A stretch of 64,000 nt of DNA from contig CAMZEH010000003.1 of the NCBI GenBank assembly GCA_947305745.1, positions 37,050-101,049 on the forward strand, written 5' to 3'. The position numbers and the translations under genes are program-made. The DNA comes from an uncultured Clostridia bacterium (lineage in GTDB: Bacteria > Bacillota > Clostridia > Oscillospirales > Acutalibacteraceae). Each line of letters opens with the position of its first letter. Position 1 is the stretch's first letter. The notes under the pieces were generated by a model. That model had not been told where the DNA came from and ran no database searches. It saw nothing but the letters and a program-made list of their open reading frames with translations. Positions 26,203 to 35,254 of this stretch are shown piece by piece.

Positions 26203-26906
26203 CAAAGCCACCTGCTCATCGGGTGGATTTTTATTTTAGTCAAGTTTCCCGTCCAAGTTATAGTGTTTTCACCTGTATTTAAGGTGGGAAACTCTCCGCC
26301 CATGCTTCTGTTTTTTAATGTATTTAAATTATCCTTGTAGCACTCCTCAAGGAGCGAATCTACCGTAATGTAGCCATCATCGATATTTACTTCAAATTGT
26401 GCGTATCCGTTTACGGAAACTTCAACTTTACCTGAACCCGTCAAAGTAATGACGGGCTTTGATTTTTCGAGTCCTTGATTTGTTATGAGGATTTGAGTTG
26501 TTTCGCCCGTTATTTCGGTTTCTACAGCTTGTTCTCCGACAAGATATTTAAAAGGCTGTGTATGAAATTTAACCGTTGCGGTTCGAAACTTTAAAAGCCT
26601 TTCAAAATCAATCTGCTCGTTAATTTTAGCACTGTAGTATTTATCGGGCTCGTTTGAAAATATGACTTTGCCTGAGCCTGAGAAAAAACTTGAAATCTCG
26701 TCAATATCGTAATCCCCGTAAAGTCCGATTTTTAAAGATTTATCATATGAAGAATATCCGATATCATCGATAAAATCCCCGCTTTTTCCTTCAACTTCAG
26801 TTATCTGCACACGCATTGCAGGTCGTGAAATATGGGGAAGTTCGGAGATTATCAGCCCTTTTAAATCTTGAGAGTTTTTATCATTCCAAATTATATAATT
26901 ACTCAT
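26202..26906 (-). CDS. Distal tail protein (Dit)
   Basis: 234 residues. N-terminus IIWNDKNSQDLKGLIISELPHISRPAMRVQITEVEGKSGDFIDDIGYSSYDKSLKIGL is the Sipho_tail/Dit pattern; the C-terminal galectin-like half follows. Overlaps the tape-measure gene by 4 nt (ATGA) and the next gene by 1 nt, so translation is coupled. Confidence 0.88.
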   Translation of the reverse strand: MSNYIIWNDKNSQDLKGLIISELPHISRPAMRVQITEVEGKSGDFIDDIGYSSYDKSLKIGLYGDYDIDEISSFFSGSGKVIFSNEPDKYYSAKINEQIDFERLLKFRTATVKFHTQPFKYLVGEQAVETEITGETTQILITNQGLEKSKPVITLTGSGKVEVSVNGYAQFEVNIDDGYITVDSLLEECYKDNLNTLKNRSMGGEFPTLNTGENTITWTGNLTKIKIHPMSRWL

Positions 26907-29900
26907 GCAAACACCACTCTTTCAACTTTGCTTACCACAAGTTCGCCAATTTTATCGCCGTCAATTTTAAACGCCATACCTTTTAATGCGGTTTGAAATG
27001 CCGAAATCATGTTATCTACGTCATACACATTTGGTGGGTTATAACCCGAATCCTGAGTACTAATTAAATTATTTTTTACATCATCAGATTTAAAATCCAT
27101 ATCTAAATCATCAGGAATTGCCTGTTTCATATTTTCCACAACATTCTTCATTTCGTTTGAAAAGCCCTCTCCGATTCCAAGTGCGAGATTTTTACCGATT
27201 TGTTCTTTAAAAAGCCTTGACGGAGAGTTTATGCCAAGCGCTCTTTTAAAACCACCGAGAAAACTATTACAAAACCCTTGAACTTTATTTGAAATCCAAC
27301 CAATCATTTCGTGAATTCCGTTCCAGATGCCTTCAATAATGCTTTTTCCGAGATTATATACTTTTCCGGGCAATTCTTTTATGTTTTTGACGATTGCTTC
27401 AGACATATTCACGGCCATTTCTCGGCCTTTGTTTACCATGTCACTTGCCCAGCGTTTAATTCCTTCCACCGTATCTGACAAAAACTTGCCGATTTTTCCG
27501 GGTAAATCTTTAAAAAAATTAACCACGCTATTTAAGAAATTTCGCCCCGTTTCTTCGGCTTTTCTGCCCGTTTCAATGCCCCAATCTTTCACTTTTTTTA
27601 TCGTGTTTGTCAACCACTGACCGATCTTTCCGGGAAGTTTTGCAAACCACTCAATAATCCCATTGATGATTTTCGGAATTTCCACTGTTACGAATCTCCA
27701 TGCGTTTTTTCCAAACTGGATAAGCCCTTCAATTACATTTTTAAAAAACTTGACAATTGAGCCAAGCGCAAAACCAAGCCAATATCCAATTTTTTCAGGC
27801 AAATTCGAAAGGAAATCAATAAACCCATTCCACATTTCAGCGCCCCAGGATGCGGTTTTTTGACATAAACCCGAAAACCAGTTTTTTATATTATCCCAAA
27901 TACCGCCCAGCCACTCGCCGATTTTCTCCCAAACGCCAATATCATTCAGAGTTTTAACAAGTGCCACAGGCCATGAAACAATCCAAAGGAGCATATCCTG
28001 CCAATGCTCGCTTAAAAATGTCGTGATATTATTCCAAAGGCTACCGAGCCACTCACCGATTTTCTCCCAAACACCCATATCACCTAAGGTTTTGACAAGT
28101 GCTACAGGCCATGAAACAATCCAAAGGAGCATATCTTGCCAATGCTCGCTGAAGAACTTAGTCAAATCGTTCCAAAAGTTAGTAGCCCACTCCTGAATTT
28201 GAGGCCAAAACTTAACCGCAAGATAAGTAAGAAGTCCGGCAAGAGCTATCGCCAAAGTTACCGGCCATGCTGCCACTGCGGCGGCGATTAAGGGTCCGAT
28301 TGCAGAGAAAGCTGCGGTAATTATCGGGGCAAGTGCAGCCACGGCACCTGATACCAACGCTTGCCAACCGATTATCGCCCCGGCAATTAGCGCTCCCCAA
28401 CCGACAATCTGTGGCAAAATCGGTTCGAATGCTGTTTTTAAACCTTCCCATAAAGCGCCTATTATTTTGCCTCCGATGTCAATAAATAGTGGCATTTGCT
28501 CTCGAATTTTCTCCGAAAGTTCAATAATGGAATTTTTAAATTCCTCAAATTTTTTATTTATGGCTTCTTGGTTCTCGCCTTTCGCAATTGCCGTGAATAA
28601 GGCTCTTAATTTTCCTCCTGCGTTTGCTGCCGAATCGGCGATTTCTTTCATCATCGGAGCAAAGGCAACACCAATACTTCGTTTGATAGAATCCATAACT
28701 CCGCCAAATTTTTGCATCGAGATGTCAAGGCTCCGAAGGCTGTCCATAGTAGCATCGTCAAAGGTCGCCATGTTTTTTGTAAGTTCATTGAATCCTTCAC
28801 TGCCACGCTTAATTATTGGGTTTAGCTCCATTGCCGATTTACCAAAAATCTGCATGGATATTGCGTTTCGCTCGGTTTCGTTTCCGACATTTTTAAGGCT
28901 GTCTATTGTTTCCCAAAATACAGTTTGAGCATCTCGTAAATTTCCGTTTGAATCTCTGACTTCAACACCCAAAGTCTTATACGCCTGGCTTATGGCATTT
29001 AAACTTTTGGCATCAAAATCGACCTTACTCATTGATTTTATTGACTTTGAGTAAGACTTGGTAAAGGTTTCAACGTCAACCTCCGTCATTTTTGCTGCCA
29101 TGCTGAATTTTTGCAAAACTTCAGACGAAATCCCTGTTTTTTCGGACATTGCACTCATCTCACGGCCAAAACTTGCAGCACTTTTAACACCGCCCATTAA
29201 GTAATTACCGAAATCTTTGGCTGATTGAGCGATTTTGCTTAGACCTGCTGTGATTGCTTGTGCTGAGAGATTTGCTTTTAGCATATCTCCAAAGGTTCTG
29301 GTAGATTGCCCTGAAGTTTGCATTGCTTTGTCTACATTTTTTAATTCTTGCTCGGTTCCTTTGAGTTCCTTTTCGGCATCGACTAAGGCTTTTTCAAATT
29401 TTTTGGTTTCGTTACTTCCTTTTCCGAACGCTGATTCGGAATTCTTAAGCGCATCACGAAGTAATTTTACTTTTTCGGATTGATTTGAAAAAATATCACT
29501 GAGTATTTTTTGCTTTTCGGTAAGTGCCTCGGTGGAATCCTTATTTTTCTTGTATTTTTTATCTACCGCATCAAGCTCACCCTTTAATGTCCCGATTTCT
29601 TTATCGAGTTTACCTACGGAAGAAGTTGTCTTTTCGCTGAAATTACTGTATTTTTCGAGCTCGGAATTATTCTGCTTAAGTTCGCCACGCATTTTATTAA
29701 GCTCTGCTTGAGCGATATTTAATTTTGTCGCCCATGCCTGAGTCTTTCTGTCGTTTTCGCCATACATTTGAGTGGATTTCTCAAGTATTTGCTTCAGCTT
29801 CTCGATTTTCTCTTTCTGAGCATCAATTTGTTTTTCTAACACTTTATTTTTTGCTGTATATGCTTCTATTGATTTGTTATTACCTAAAAATTGACTTGAA

Positions 29901-30010
29901 ACAGCTTTAAGCTCACTACTTAGAAGTTTTAACCCCGAATTTATGTCTTTAAGTGCGCTGTTAAAGGCTTTTTCACCGTCAATCCCGAGTTTTATTCCTA
30001 TATCGGGCAT
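26903..30010 (-). CDS. Tail tape-measure protein
   Basis: 1035 residues: N-terminal long coiled coil (to about 240), a TMP core (LSKIAQSAKDFGNYLMGGVKSAASFGREMSAMSEKTGISSEV), hydrophobic segments (about 540-600), then a Trp-rich region with a 46-residue repeat (GVWEKIGEWLGSLWNNI...FLSEHWQDMLLWIVSWPVALVKTL) and basic amphipathic helices. Length sets tail length. The C-terminal IGSINSPSRLFKEQIGKNLALGIGEGF-type end is standard (here LGINSPSRLFKEQ). Confidence 0.95.
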   Translation of the reverse strand: MPDIGIKLGIDGEKAFNSALKDINSGLKLLSSELKAVSSQFLGNNKSIEAYTAKNKVLEKQIDAQKEKIEKLKQILEKSTQMYGENDRKTQAWATKLNIAQAELNKMRGELKQNNSELEKYSNFSEKTTSSVGKLDKEIGTLKGELDAVDKKYKKNKDSTEALTEKQKILSDIFSNQSEKVKLLRDALKNSESAFGKGSNETKKFEKALVDAEKELKGTEQELKNVDKAMQTSGQSTRTFGDMLKANLSAQAITAGLSKIAQSAKDFGNYLMGGVKSAASFGREMSAMSEKTGISSEVLQKFSMAAKMTEVDVETFTKSYSKSIKSMSKVDFDAKSLNAISQAYKTLGVEVRDSNGNLRDAQTVFWETIDSLKNVGNETERNAISMQIFGKSAMELNPIIKRGSEGFNELTKNMATFDDATMDSLRSLDISMQKFGGVMDSIKRSIGVAFAPMMKEIADSAANAGGKLRALFTAIAKGENQEAINKKFEEFKNSIIELSEKIREQMPLFIDIGGKIIGALWEGLKTAFEPILPQIVGWGALIAGAIIGWQALVSGAVAALAPIITAAFSAIGPLIAAAVAAWPVTLAIALAGLLTYLAVKFWPQIQEWATNFWNDLTKFFSEHWQDMLLWIVSWPVALVKTLGDMGVWEKIGEWLGSLWNNITTFLSEHWQDMLLWIVSWPVALVKTLNDIGVWEKIGEWLGGIWDNIKNWFSGLCQKTASWGAEMWNGFIDFLSNLPEKIGYWLGFALGSIVKFFKNVIEGLIQFGKNAWRFVTVEIPKIINGIIEWFAKLPGKIGQWLTNTIKKVKDWGIETGRKAEETGRNFLNSVVNFFKDLPGKIGKFLSDTVEGIKRWASDMVNKGREMAVNMSEAIVKNIKELPGKVYNLGKSIIEGIWNGIHEMIGWISNKVQGFCNSFLGGFKRALGINSPSRLFKEQIGKNLALGIGEGFSNEMKNVVENMKQAIPDDLDMDFKSDDVKNNLISTQDSGYNPPNVYDVDNMISAFQTALKGMAFKIDGDKIGELVVSKVERVVFA
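27911..28187 (-). repeat. 138-bp tandem repeat inside the tape-measure gene
   Basis: Two nearly identical units start at 27911 and 28049, keeping frame (46 codons). The codons are mostly unchanged, so the duplication is recent; a third, more diverged unit precedes them in the protein. Confidence 0.8.
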
Positions 30011-30012
30011 CG

Positions 30013-30477
30013 TTATTTCACTCCCAACCTTTTTATTTCCTCATCGAATTTTGATTTCATCGCTTCGATTGCGGGCTTTTTCGAAGCAACTCTCGCAGGA
30101 CGCACAAATGGGCGAGGAGATTGCCCTGTTTTGCCGTATTCAAGCACATTTGCAATCATGGCGTTTGTTATTGTGTAATAACTTCTTTTCTTTTTGGCGG
30201 CATATTGTTTGCGTCTTGGCTCTGCAAATCCTATTTTTATATTGTAAATGCCCCTCGAGCTTTTCTTTACGGGAGACATTCCGAGCGAATTTTTAAGTTC
30301 GCCCGTGCTTCGCATAGATGAGTTTGTAATAGCGTGATTTAAGTTGTTTCTCACGGCTTTTAAGACAATTTCTCCACCTGCTTCAAGTGTTGATTTTAAA
30401 ATTTCGTCTTGCCTTCCTGATAATTTTTCAATTGATTTATAGAGCTCATCGGGAAGTTTAATCTCGCATTTTGCCAT
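30013..30477 (-). CDS. HK97 gp10-like tail/neck component
   Basis: 154 residues. ETVLKAVRNNLNHAI-type segment (IVLKAVRNNLNHAI), ELKNSLGMSP, YNIKIGF and VLEYGKTGQSPRPFVRPA are typical of the HK97-gp10 family. Such genes usually lie between the head-closure protein and the major tail protein, but here the gene is between the tail chaperone and the tape measure. Start ATG with ggaggcg upstream. Confidence 0.8.
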   Translation of the reverse strand: MAKCEIKLPDELYKSIEKLSGRQDEILKSTLEAGGEIVLKAVRNNLNHAITNSSMRSTGELKNSLGMSPVKKSSRGIYNIKIGFAEPRRKQYAAKKKRSYYTITNAMIANVLEYGKTGQSPRPFVRPARVASKKPAIEAMKSKFDEEIKRLGVK

Positions 30478-30500
30478 ACGCTCGCCTCCAACTTAATTTT

Positions 30501-31066
30501 TTAAAACGGTATCCAACCATTTGGATTTGTCTCATTTTCCGGTTCTTTAAATTTATATCCTTGGACTTTAAAATTGTGATATTTTTTGTACTGATTAAAA
30601 AGCAAAAGCCACTTTTTTATAGTAAAATGCCCGACCTCTTTTTCGGAAAAGCCGAGCAATTTTACTCCGACAAACAAAATCCACGAAAAGTCTATTTTCG
30701 ACTCATCGTGGTCACTACGTTTTTTGGGTTTATATCTTTAGGCAAAGCGGTATTTATCAATTTAAAAATTTGTTTTCCCGATTCCTCAAATCCGATTCTT
30801 GAGATAAGTCTGCCGACTTGTTTTGAAGTCATGAAATCCATTTTTTGATTTTCTTTTAATTTATCGTTTTCGATGTCAATGCCTTCATTTATCATTTCCA
30901 GAATCATAAATTTCAAGGCTTTGTAGCTCGGTTCACTTCCTCGCATTAATTTTACCCATTTGCCTACTCCGCCGTATTCTTCTTCCGCTCTCTCCATAAC
31001 GTTTAGCGTAAATGCTATAGGATATTTTTTATCGCCGTCAGTTAAATACTCAATTTTATCTATCAA
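30501..31066 (-). CDS. Tail assembly chaperone, -1 frameshift product (gpGT-like)
   Basis: The upstream ORF (30692-31066) can shift -1 at A_AAA_AAC, after which the frame continues as KKRSDHDESKIDFSWILFV, then GVKLLGFSEKEVGHFTIKKW and ends GWIPF with a stop at 30501-30503. This downstream stretch has no start codon of its own and no other use, so it must come from frameshifting, as lambda gpG/gpGT and many siphophages do. The longer product would help load the tape measure. Confidence 0.8.
30692..31066 (-). CDS. Tail assembly chaperone, short form
   Basis: 124 residues, contains FTLNVMERAEEEYGGVGKWVKLM and LRGSEPSYKALKFMILEMINEGID-like text, a pattern seen in phage tail chaperones between the major tail and tape-measure genes. 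The last codons carry the slippery heptamer. Most ribosomes stop here; a fraction shift. Confidence 0.82.
   Translation of the reverse strand: MIDKIEYLTDGDKKYPIAFTLNVMERAEEEYGGVGKWVKLMRGSEPSYKALKFMILEMINEGIDIENDKLKENQKMDFMTSKQVGRLISRIGFEESGKQIFKLINTALPKDINPKNVVTTMSRK
30719..30728 (-). promoter_or_regulatory. Programmed -1 frameshift site
   Basis: On the minus strand the sequence CCCAAAAAAC gives A_AAA_AAC in the reading frame (30725-30719), the canonical slippery heptamer, preceded by C_CCA_AAA, a second possible slip. Stop codon TAG of the zero frame follows about 30 nt later. Confidence 0.82.
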
Positions 31067-31071
31067 TTAAA

Positions 31072-31674
31072 TCAAGCTCCTTCGCCATTACTCGTGTTAG
31101 CATTCGGGTCGGAAAGTGGCTGAGTAAAGTACTTGTCAAGCTCACTTTTAGCTGCCGCCAAACTGTCAACGTCAATATGCGATTCCCAATCTCCGTATTT
31201 ATTTGGCATGGTCATGCCTTCAACCGTGATTGTTTTAAACTCCAAATTCTCACCTTTTGTTGATGCTTCGGGGACAAATGGTTTGAATTTCATTTTTGGA
31301 AAAAATTGTGCTCTGTATTTTGTTTGACCATTAACCATCTTACTGACGATGTATCCAAAGCCCACATATGGTGCGATATCGTTTATGTTTGAACGATATC
31401 TTCCCGTTGATGTTTCTTGTTTACGCCCGAGTAAATCGGCAAACACACCGTCATCATCATTCGCTGCAGAAAGTGATATTGTTGCGTTTTGAAAACTCGA
31501 TGAGTATTCCATGAGTTTATCATCGCCATAAAGACTTGCCTCTGCCGAGTTTGGTGTGATACTCGCACTTATTGCTCCTATGAATTCTTTTGCTGTTTGA
31601 TATGTTGTTTCGGCACCTTCGCCCGAAGTGACGAGAAGTGCATATTTCATATTTTGCATTCCTATATTTGCCAT
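31072..31674 (-). CDS. Major tail protein
   Basis: 200 residues, phi13/TP901-type: MANIGMQNMKYALLV, SASITPNSAEASLYGDDKLMEY, ISLSAANDDDGVFADLLG, YVGFGYIVSKMVNG and LEFKTITVEGMTMPN. Makes the tail tube. Good ggaggt ribosome site; the chaperone follows after 5 nt. Confidence 0.9.
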   Translation of the reverse strand: MANIGMQNMKYALLVTSGEGAETTYQTAKEFIGAISASITPNSAEASLYGDDKLMEYSSSFQNATISLSAANDDDGVFADLLGRKQETSTGRYRSNINDIAPYVGFGYIVSKMVNGQTKYRAQFFPKMKFKPFVPEASTKGENLEFKTITVEGMTMPNKYGDWESHIDVDSLAAAKSELDKYFTQPLSDPNANTSNGEGA

Positions 31675-31687
31675 AATGCTTTACCTC

Positions 31688-31945
31688 CTAATTTTCACTA
31701 ATGTTTTTATTTTCAATCTCAGGCTCCGGCACTATCGGTGTATCGCCCCAAAGAGCCATTACTGATGATAAATACGGCTCAGGTAGATTCTCGGATATTT
31801 CGGTCCTTCCACTTATGCTGTTAACATACGCAGCTCTGTGTGGATTGCCGATAAAGTACCTCGTGCCGTCAATGACAATGTATTTTTTAGTGACAACACT
31901 TACGCTTGCCGGTGTTAGTTCGTCAAGCAAAATTAATTCTTCCAA
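31688..31945 (-). CDS. Small unknown phage protein
   Basis: 85 residues, acidic. Starts at TTG (31945) with ggaggt nine nt upstream. TKKYIVIDGTRYFIGNPHRAAYVNSISGR suggests a small beta-rich domain. It lies between the fibre-like block and the major tail protein. No family recognised. Confidence 0.6.
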   Translation of the reverse strand: MEELILLDELTPASVSVVTKKYIVIDGTRYFIGNPHRAAYVNSISGRTEISENLPEPYLSSVMALWGDTPIVPEPEIENKNISEN

Positions 31946-31963
31946 TGCATTAAACCTCCAATT

Positions 31964-32845
31964 TTAAGTTTTTATATAGCAACCCGAAAAACCCACCCAT
32001 GTAGTACCTGTATTCCATTTCATTGCAATTTCGCCAGAAGAATGCTGAATATTAATTTGTGACGAGTTATCAGGGATATTTCCATAGGGTGGAGAACCAT
32101 TTACAGCGCCGAAGACTTCGTTTACAGAAAGTGCTTGACCGCCTGTGTTGTCTGTGGAAATAAAGGGTAGACCTTTGACACAAGCGTAATCAGTACCCGC
32201 ATTTGTAATATTGACTTTCATATGAAACGATATATATACAAGATTGTTTATTCTATAATACTTTGCATATCTGTATTCGGTACTGTAAGTAGGATTTGTG
32301 CCTCCTCGTGACATTAAAGTCGGAGTCCACATTCCAACTTCAGTTTTTATCGGAAGAGAGTTTTCGGTAATTTGTATTTGACTCCAATTCCCATTTAAAT
32401 AATTGAAAAAATTGAGTCCGTTTGTTTGATTGTACAGCATCAAAAATTTCATATCGCTTGTACTCCAGCCGATTGCCGTGCCATATCCTATTCCTTGATA
32501 TCCTGCATTAAAAATAAAAGGTTTACGATTCGGGATATTATTTGCTGCGTATGTTTTTACTTGGTTTAGCCAATCTTCTTGGCTTGAAGCCGAAAAATCC
32601 ATTACATTGGCATCGGTTACTCCCAAATTTATCAAAGCGTTTAATGCATCTGAAGCGTATGTGCCACCTTTAGATATCGGTAATGTTCCCGAAGTTATAT
32701 CATCCGCAGAATGTGTATGATTTTTGTTTGCGAAATTAACTGTACTTGCGTTTTGGCTCATGACTGATGTCGTTGAATTGCCTGTCTCTTGCACTATATT
32801 GGCACTTTGAAAGACTGAAGCTCTTGAAATCAATGCGTTACCCAT
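31964..32845 (-). CDS. Fibre-like protein with DITSGTLPISKGGT motif
   Basis: 293 residues. N-terminal MGNALISRAS is shared with the 33183 gene; HTHSADDITSGTLPISKGGT is the shaft motif found in tail-fibre proteins. The C-terminal half is beta-rich (KYYRINNLVYISFHMKVNI...ISTDNTGG...IQHSSGEIAMKWNTGTTW), probably a receptor-binding tip. Part of a fibre-gene block upstream of the major tail gene. Confidence 0.72.
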   Translation of the reverse strand: MGNALISRASVFQSANIVQETGNSTTSVMSQNASTVNFANKNHTHSADDITSGTLPISKGGTYASDALNALINLGVTDANVMDFSASSQEDWLNQVKTYAANNIPNRKPFIFNAGYQGIGYGTAIGWSTSDMKFLMLYNQTNGLNFFNYLNGNWSQIQITENSLPIKTEVGMWTPTLMSRGGTNPTYSTEYRYAKYYRINNLVYISFHMKVNITNAGTDYACVKGLPFISTDNTGGQALSVNEVFGAVNGSPPYGNIPDNSSQINIQHSSGEIAMKWNTGTTWVGFSGCYIKT

Positions 32846-32854
32846 GTTTTATCA

Positions 32855-33163
32855 CTAACTTCCTTCGCTAATATCCAAATCATCAACATAACCCTCAAAC
32901 TGCTCGAGCGTTTTTAGATATGCATATGCGGAGTCAACATTTAAATCCTTGTCATATGGTACGTTTAAGTATTCGGTGTGTATAAAAATGTCCATTGGGG
33001 TATTGTTTTTGAGTGCTTCTTTTTCCTCGAGCCTTTTGGATTTGTTTGTATAAGACGCAACCTCGATAATGCTACTTTGATTTGTAATATTATCTACACT
33101 TACGACCCTGTGATATTCCACTATGATGCCATTTGGCAGTGTTATGCTTTTTATTAATGCCAT
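32855..33163 (-). CDS. Small unknown structural protein
   Basis: 102 residues: MALIKSITLPNGIIVEYHRVVSVDN ... KSKRLEEKEALKNN ... LKTLEQFEG. Similar small proteins occur among tail genes of Firmicutes phages as I recall, function unknown. Good aaggaga ribosome site. Confidence 0.65.
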   Translation of the reverse strand: MALIKSITLPNGIIVEYHRVVSVDNITNQSSIIEVASYTNKSKRLEEKEALKNNTPMDIFIHTEYLNVPYDKDLNVDSAYAYLKTLEQFEGYVDDLDISEGS

Positions 33164-33182
33164 GATTTTATCTCCTTTACAT

Positions 33183-33746
33183 TTAATATTTATATCCTAC
33201 TATTTTTATAATCTTTAGCGCTCCGTCCGTAAAACTTACAGTATTATTATTAAATATCTCAACATTATAATTACGTTTCCATGTCAGTGTACTGCCATTT
33301 GGGTACACCAAGGCTGTTCTGTTTATCAAATCATTGTTCGAGCCGGAAGAATACGTAACACCGATATTTTCACTGCCATACGGCAAACACACAATGGATT
33401 TACTGATGCCATTTCCATCAACACTTATAACGATAAATGCATAATCCGCAAAACTGCCACTTATGGTTATCGTTCCGCTTGTACCACTTGAATTTGAGTA
33501 CAACGTATAGCCTTTACGAACTTCTAAATTTGTACGTGCCGATGTTGCTGAACTTGCACTTGTACCACCTCTGGATATCGGCAAAGTTCCTGAGGTTATA
33601 TCAGAAGTTGAATGTGAATGTCCCAAACGAGAAAAGGAACTTGTACAAGCATTTTGAGACATTACATCAGCTTGAGAAGTTCCTACTTCTTGTAAAACAT
33701 TAACGTTACTTTTATTAGATGCCCTTGAAATAAGAGCGTTTCCCAT
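33183..33746 (-). CDS. Fibre-like protein, DITSGTLPISRGGT motif
   Basis: 187 residues; N-terminal 80 residues are closely similar to the 31964 protein (MGNALISRAS, SQADVMSQNACTSSFSRLGHSHSTSDITSGTLPISRGGTSASSA), the C-terminus is different (beta-rich, ending KIIKIVGYKY). Modular fibre paralogue. Confidence 0.72.
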   Translation of the reverse strand: MGNALISRASNKSNVNVLQEVGTSQADVMSQNACTSSFSRLGHSHSTSDITSGTLPISRGGTSASSATSARTNLEVRKGYTLYSNSSGTSGTITISGSFADYAFIVISVDGNGISKSIVCLPYGSENIGVTYSSGSNNDLINRTALVYPNGSTLTWKRNYNVEIFNNNTVSFTDGALKIIKIVGYKY

Positions 33747-33789
33747 GTATTATCACTAACTTTCATCGTTAATATTTATACTTACATTG

Positions 33790-34752
33790 TTATCTAACGC
33801 ATAAAATTTGAATTTGCATTTCTGCGGTAGGTTGAGTGTTATAACAAGAAAGCGTTATACCGCCATCTGTTGTAGTGACTTTAGAAACACATGCCCACGA
33901 TTCAATCTGAGAATTTGCAGTGTCTATATTATCGCTTAAAATCAAATCTATGATTGGAGTATCTGTTGCCAAAATGCCACTTACAGATACGCTTTGTGTG
34001 TATTTTCCTCCTGCATCTTGAGTCCAGTTAGTGCCGACAGTTACTGTATATCTCGAAATTTCTGCCTTAGTTGCCAAACCGTCAACAAGTGCTTTTGTTG
34101 AAGCGTAAGTTGTGGAAGAACTGACGGAATAACTATCGGATTTATTTGATATTGTTTCATATGTTCCACTAATATCAGGAATATCCGAGGCGGATAAGTC
34201 AGCTCCTGAAGTTACCAAACCCTTGGCATCGTATGTTATTTTGCACTTTGTCGCACCTGTTATTGCTGAATTAGCCTGAACTGCTCCAACATCGTCATGG
34301 TTTAAAACCACTGTTCCTGTTTTTCCGTTAACAGACTGCACCGAATCGGTCGGTGTGGCGAGTTCTATCCAGTTTTGACGTTGGCTTGCAGGACTGTTTT
34401 GCAGAATATATGTTTTGTTTTCATCGGTTCGTACACAAATATCGCCTTTTTGTACGTCAAGTGCGAGCATTTCAGTTTCATTCGCTGCAGTGAAGGTATC
34501 TGTGATTGCTATTTGCGGAATAATTGATGTATCAATTTTACCATTCGAATTAATTATTGGAACATTGCCTTCGCCAGTTCCTGTATTACAGGTTGAAGCT
34601 GTACCTAAAGCATCAACCGCAGCCTTTGCGGTATTATCATAATCATTTGTTGATAAGCCTTTTCCAGATATTTTATCAACCTTTAAATTTAGATTTGTAT
34701 CTACATATCCTTTTGTTACATTACTTTGTTTTATTATTATTGCTTCACTCAT
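33790..34752 (-). CDS. Tail-fibre protein with repeated segments
   Basis: 320 residues. TKGYVDTNLNLKVDKISGKGLSTNDYDNTAK and VQSVNGKTGTVVLNHDDVGA are common fibre/collar repeats; TYVTKALVDGLATKAE-like (TYASTKALVDGLATKAE). The C-terminus (about 235-320, YTVTVGTNWTQDAGGKYTQSVSVSG...) is shared with the 35255 protein. Confidence 0.75.
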   Translation of the reverse strand: MSEAIIIKQSNVTKGYVDTNLNLKVDKISGKGLSTNDYDNTAKAAVDALGTASTCNTGTGEGNVPIINSNGKIDTSIIPQIAITDTFTAANETEMLALDVQKGDICVRTDENKTYILQNSPASQRQNWIELATPTDSVQSVNGKTGTVVLNHDDVGAVQANSAITGATKCKITYDAKGLVTSGADLSASDIPDISGTYETISNKSDSYSVSSSTTYASTKALVDGLATKAEISRYTVTVGTNWTQDAGGKYTQSVSVSGILATDTPIIDLILSDNIDTANSQIESWACVSKVTTTDGGITLSCYNTQPTAEMQIQILCVR

Positions 34753-34777
34753 TATAAATTCCTCCTAAAAAATGTTG

Positions 34778-35242
34778 TTAATAACTGTACCCAACAATTC
34801 TATATACACGAACACTATTGCTTGCTGTTCTGTCAATGGAAGCGTTATCGGAAGTCGTTACGGTAAATACCGCTTGTCTGATAAACGTTGCCGTATTATC
34901 CGAAAAAGTAAGCAAGGCTGTGTGAGTATATAACGATGACGGATTAGTTGTTGACGAAACGTAATCGTTTGTCAGTTGTACTTGACCCCTCGTGGTTCGA
35001 AGTTTTACGCTGTTGCACACTCCATTGTCATGGAAAAATACCTCGACATAATCGTAGTTTTTATAGCTATCCGAAAGAGTAATCGTACTGATTGTGCCGC
35101 TTGAATTGCTGTAAAGCAATGTCTCCGTCATGACTTTCAAATTAGTTCTTGCTGACTTTACACTATTACCACCAGTACCGCCTTTTTCAATCGGTAAAAT
35201 ACTCGGGGGAGGTACATATCTTGTAAATATTGCATCGCTCAT
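34778..35242 (-). CDS. Short fibre-like protein
   Basis: 154 residues. PPSILPIEKGGTGGNSVKSARTNL matches the GTLPISRGGT module; the C-terminal half (LLYSNSSGTISTITLSDSYKNYDYVEVFF...YRIVGYSY) parallels the C-terminus of the 33183 protein (LYSNSSGTSGTITIS...IVGYKY). Confidence 0.7.
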   Translation of the reverse strand: MSDAIFTRYVPPPSILPIEKGGTGGNSVKSARTNLKVMTETLLYSNSSGTISTITLSDSYKNYDYVEVFFHDNGVCNSVKLRTTRGQVQLTNDYVSSTTNPSSLYTHTALLTFSDNTATFIRQAVFTVTTSDNASIDRTASNSVRVYRIVGYSY

Positions 35243-35254
35243 TATGAATCCCTC

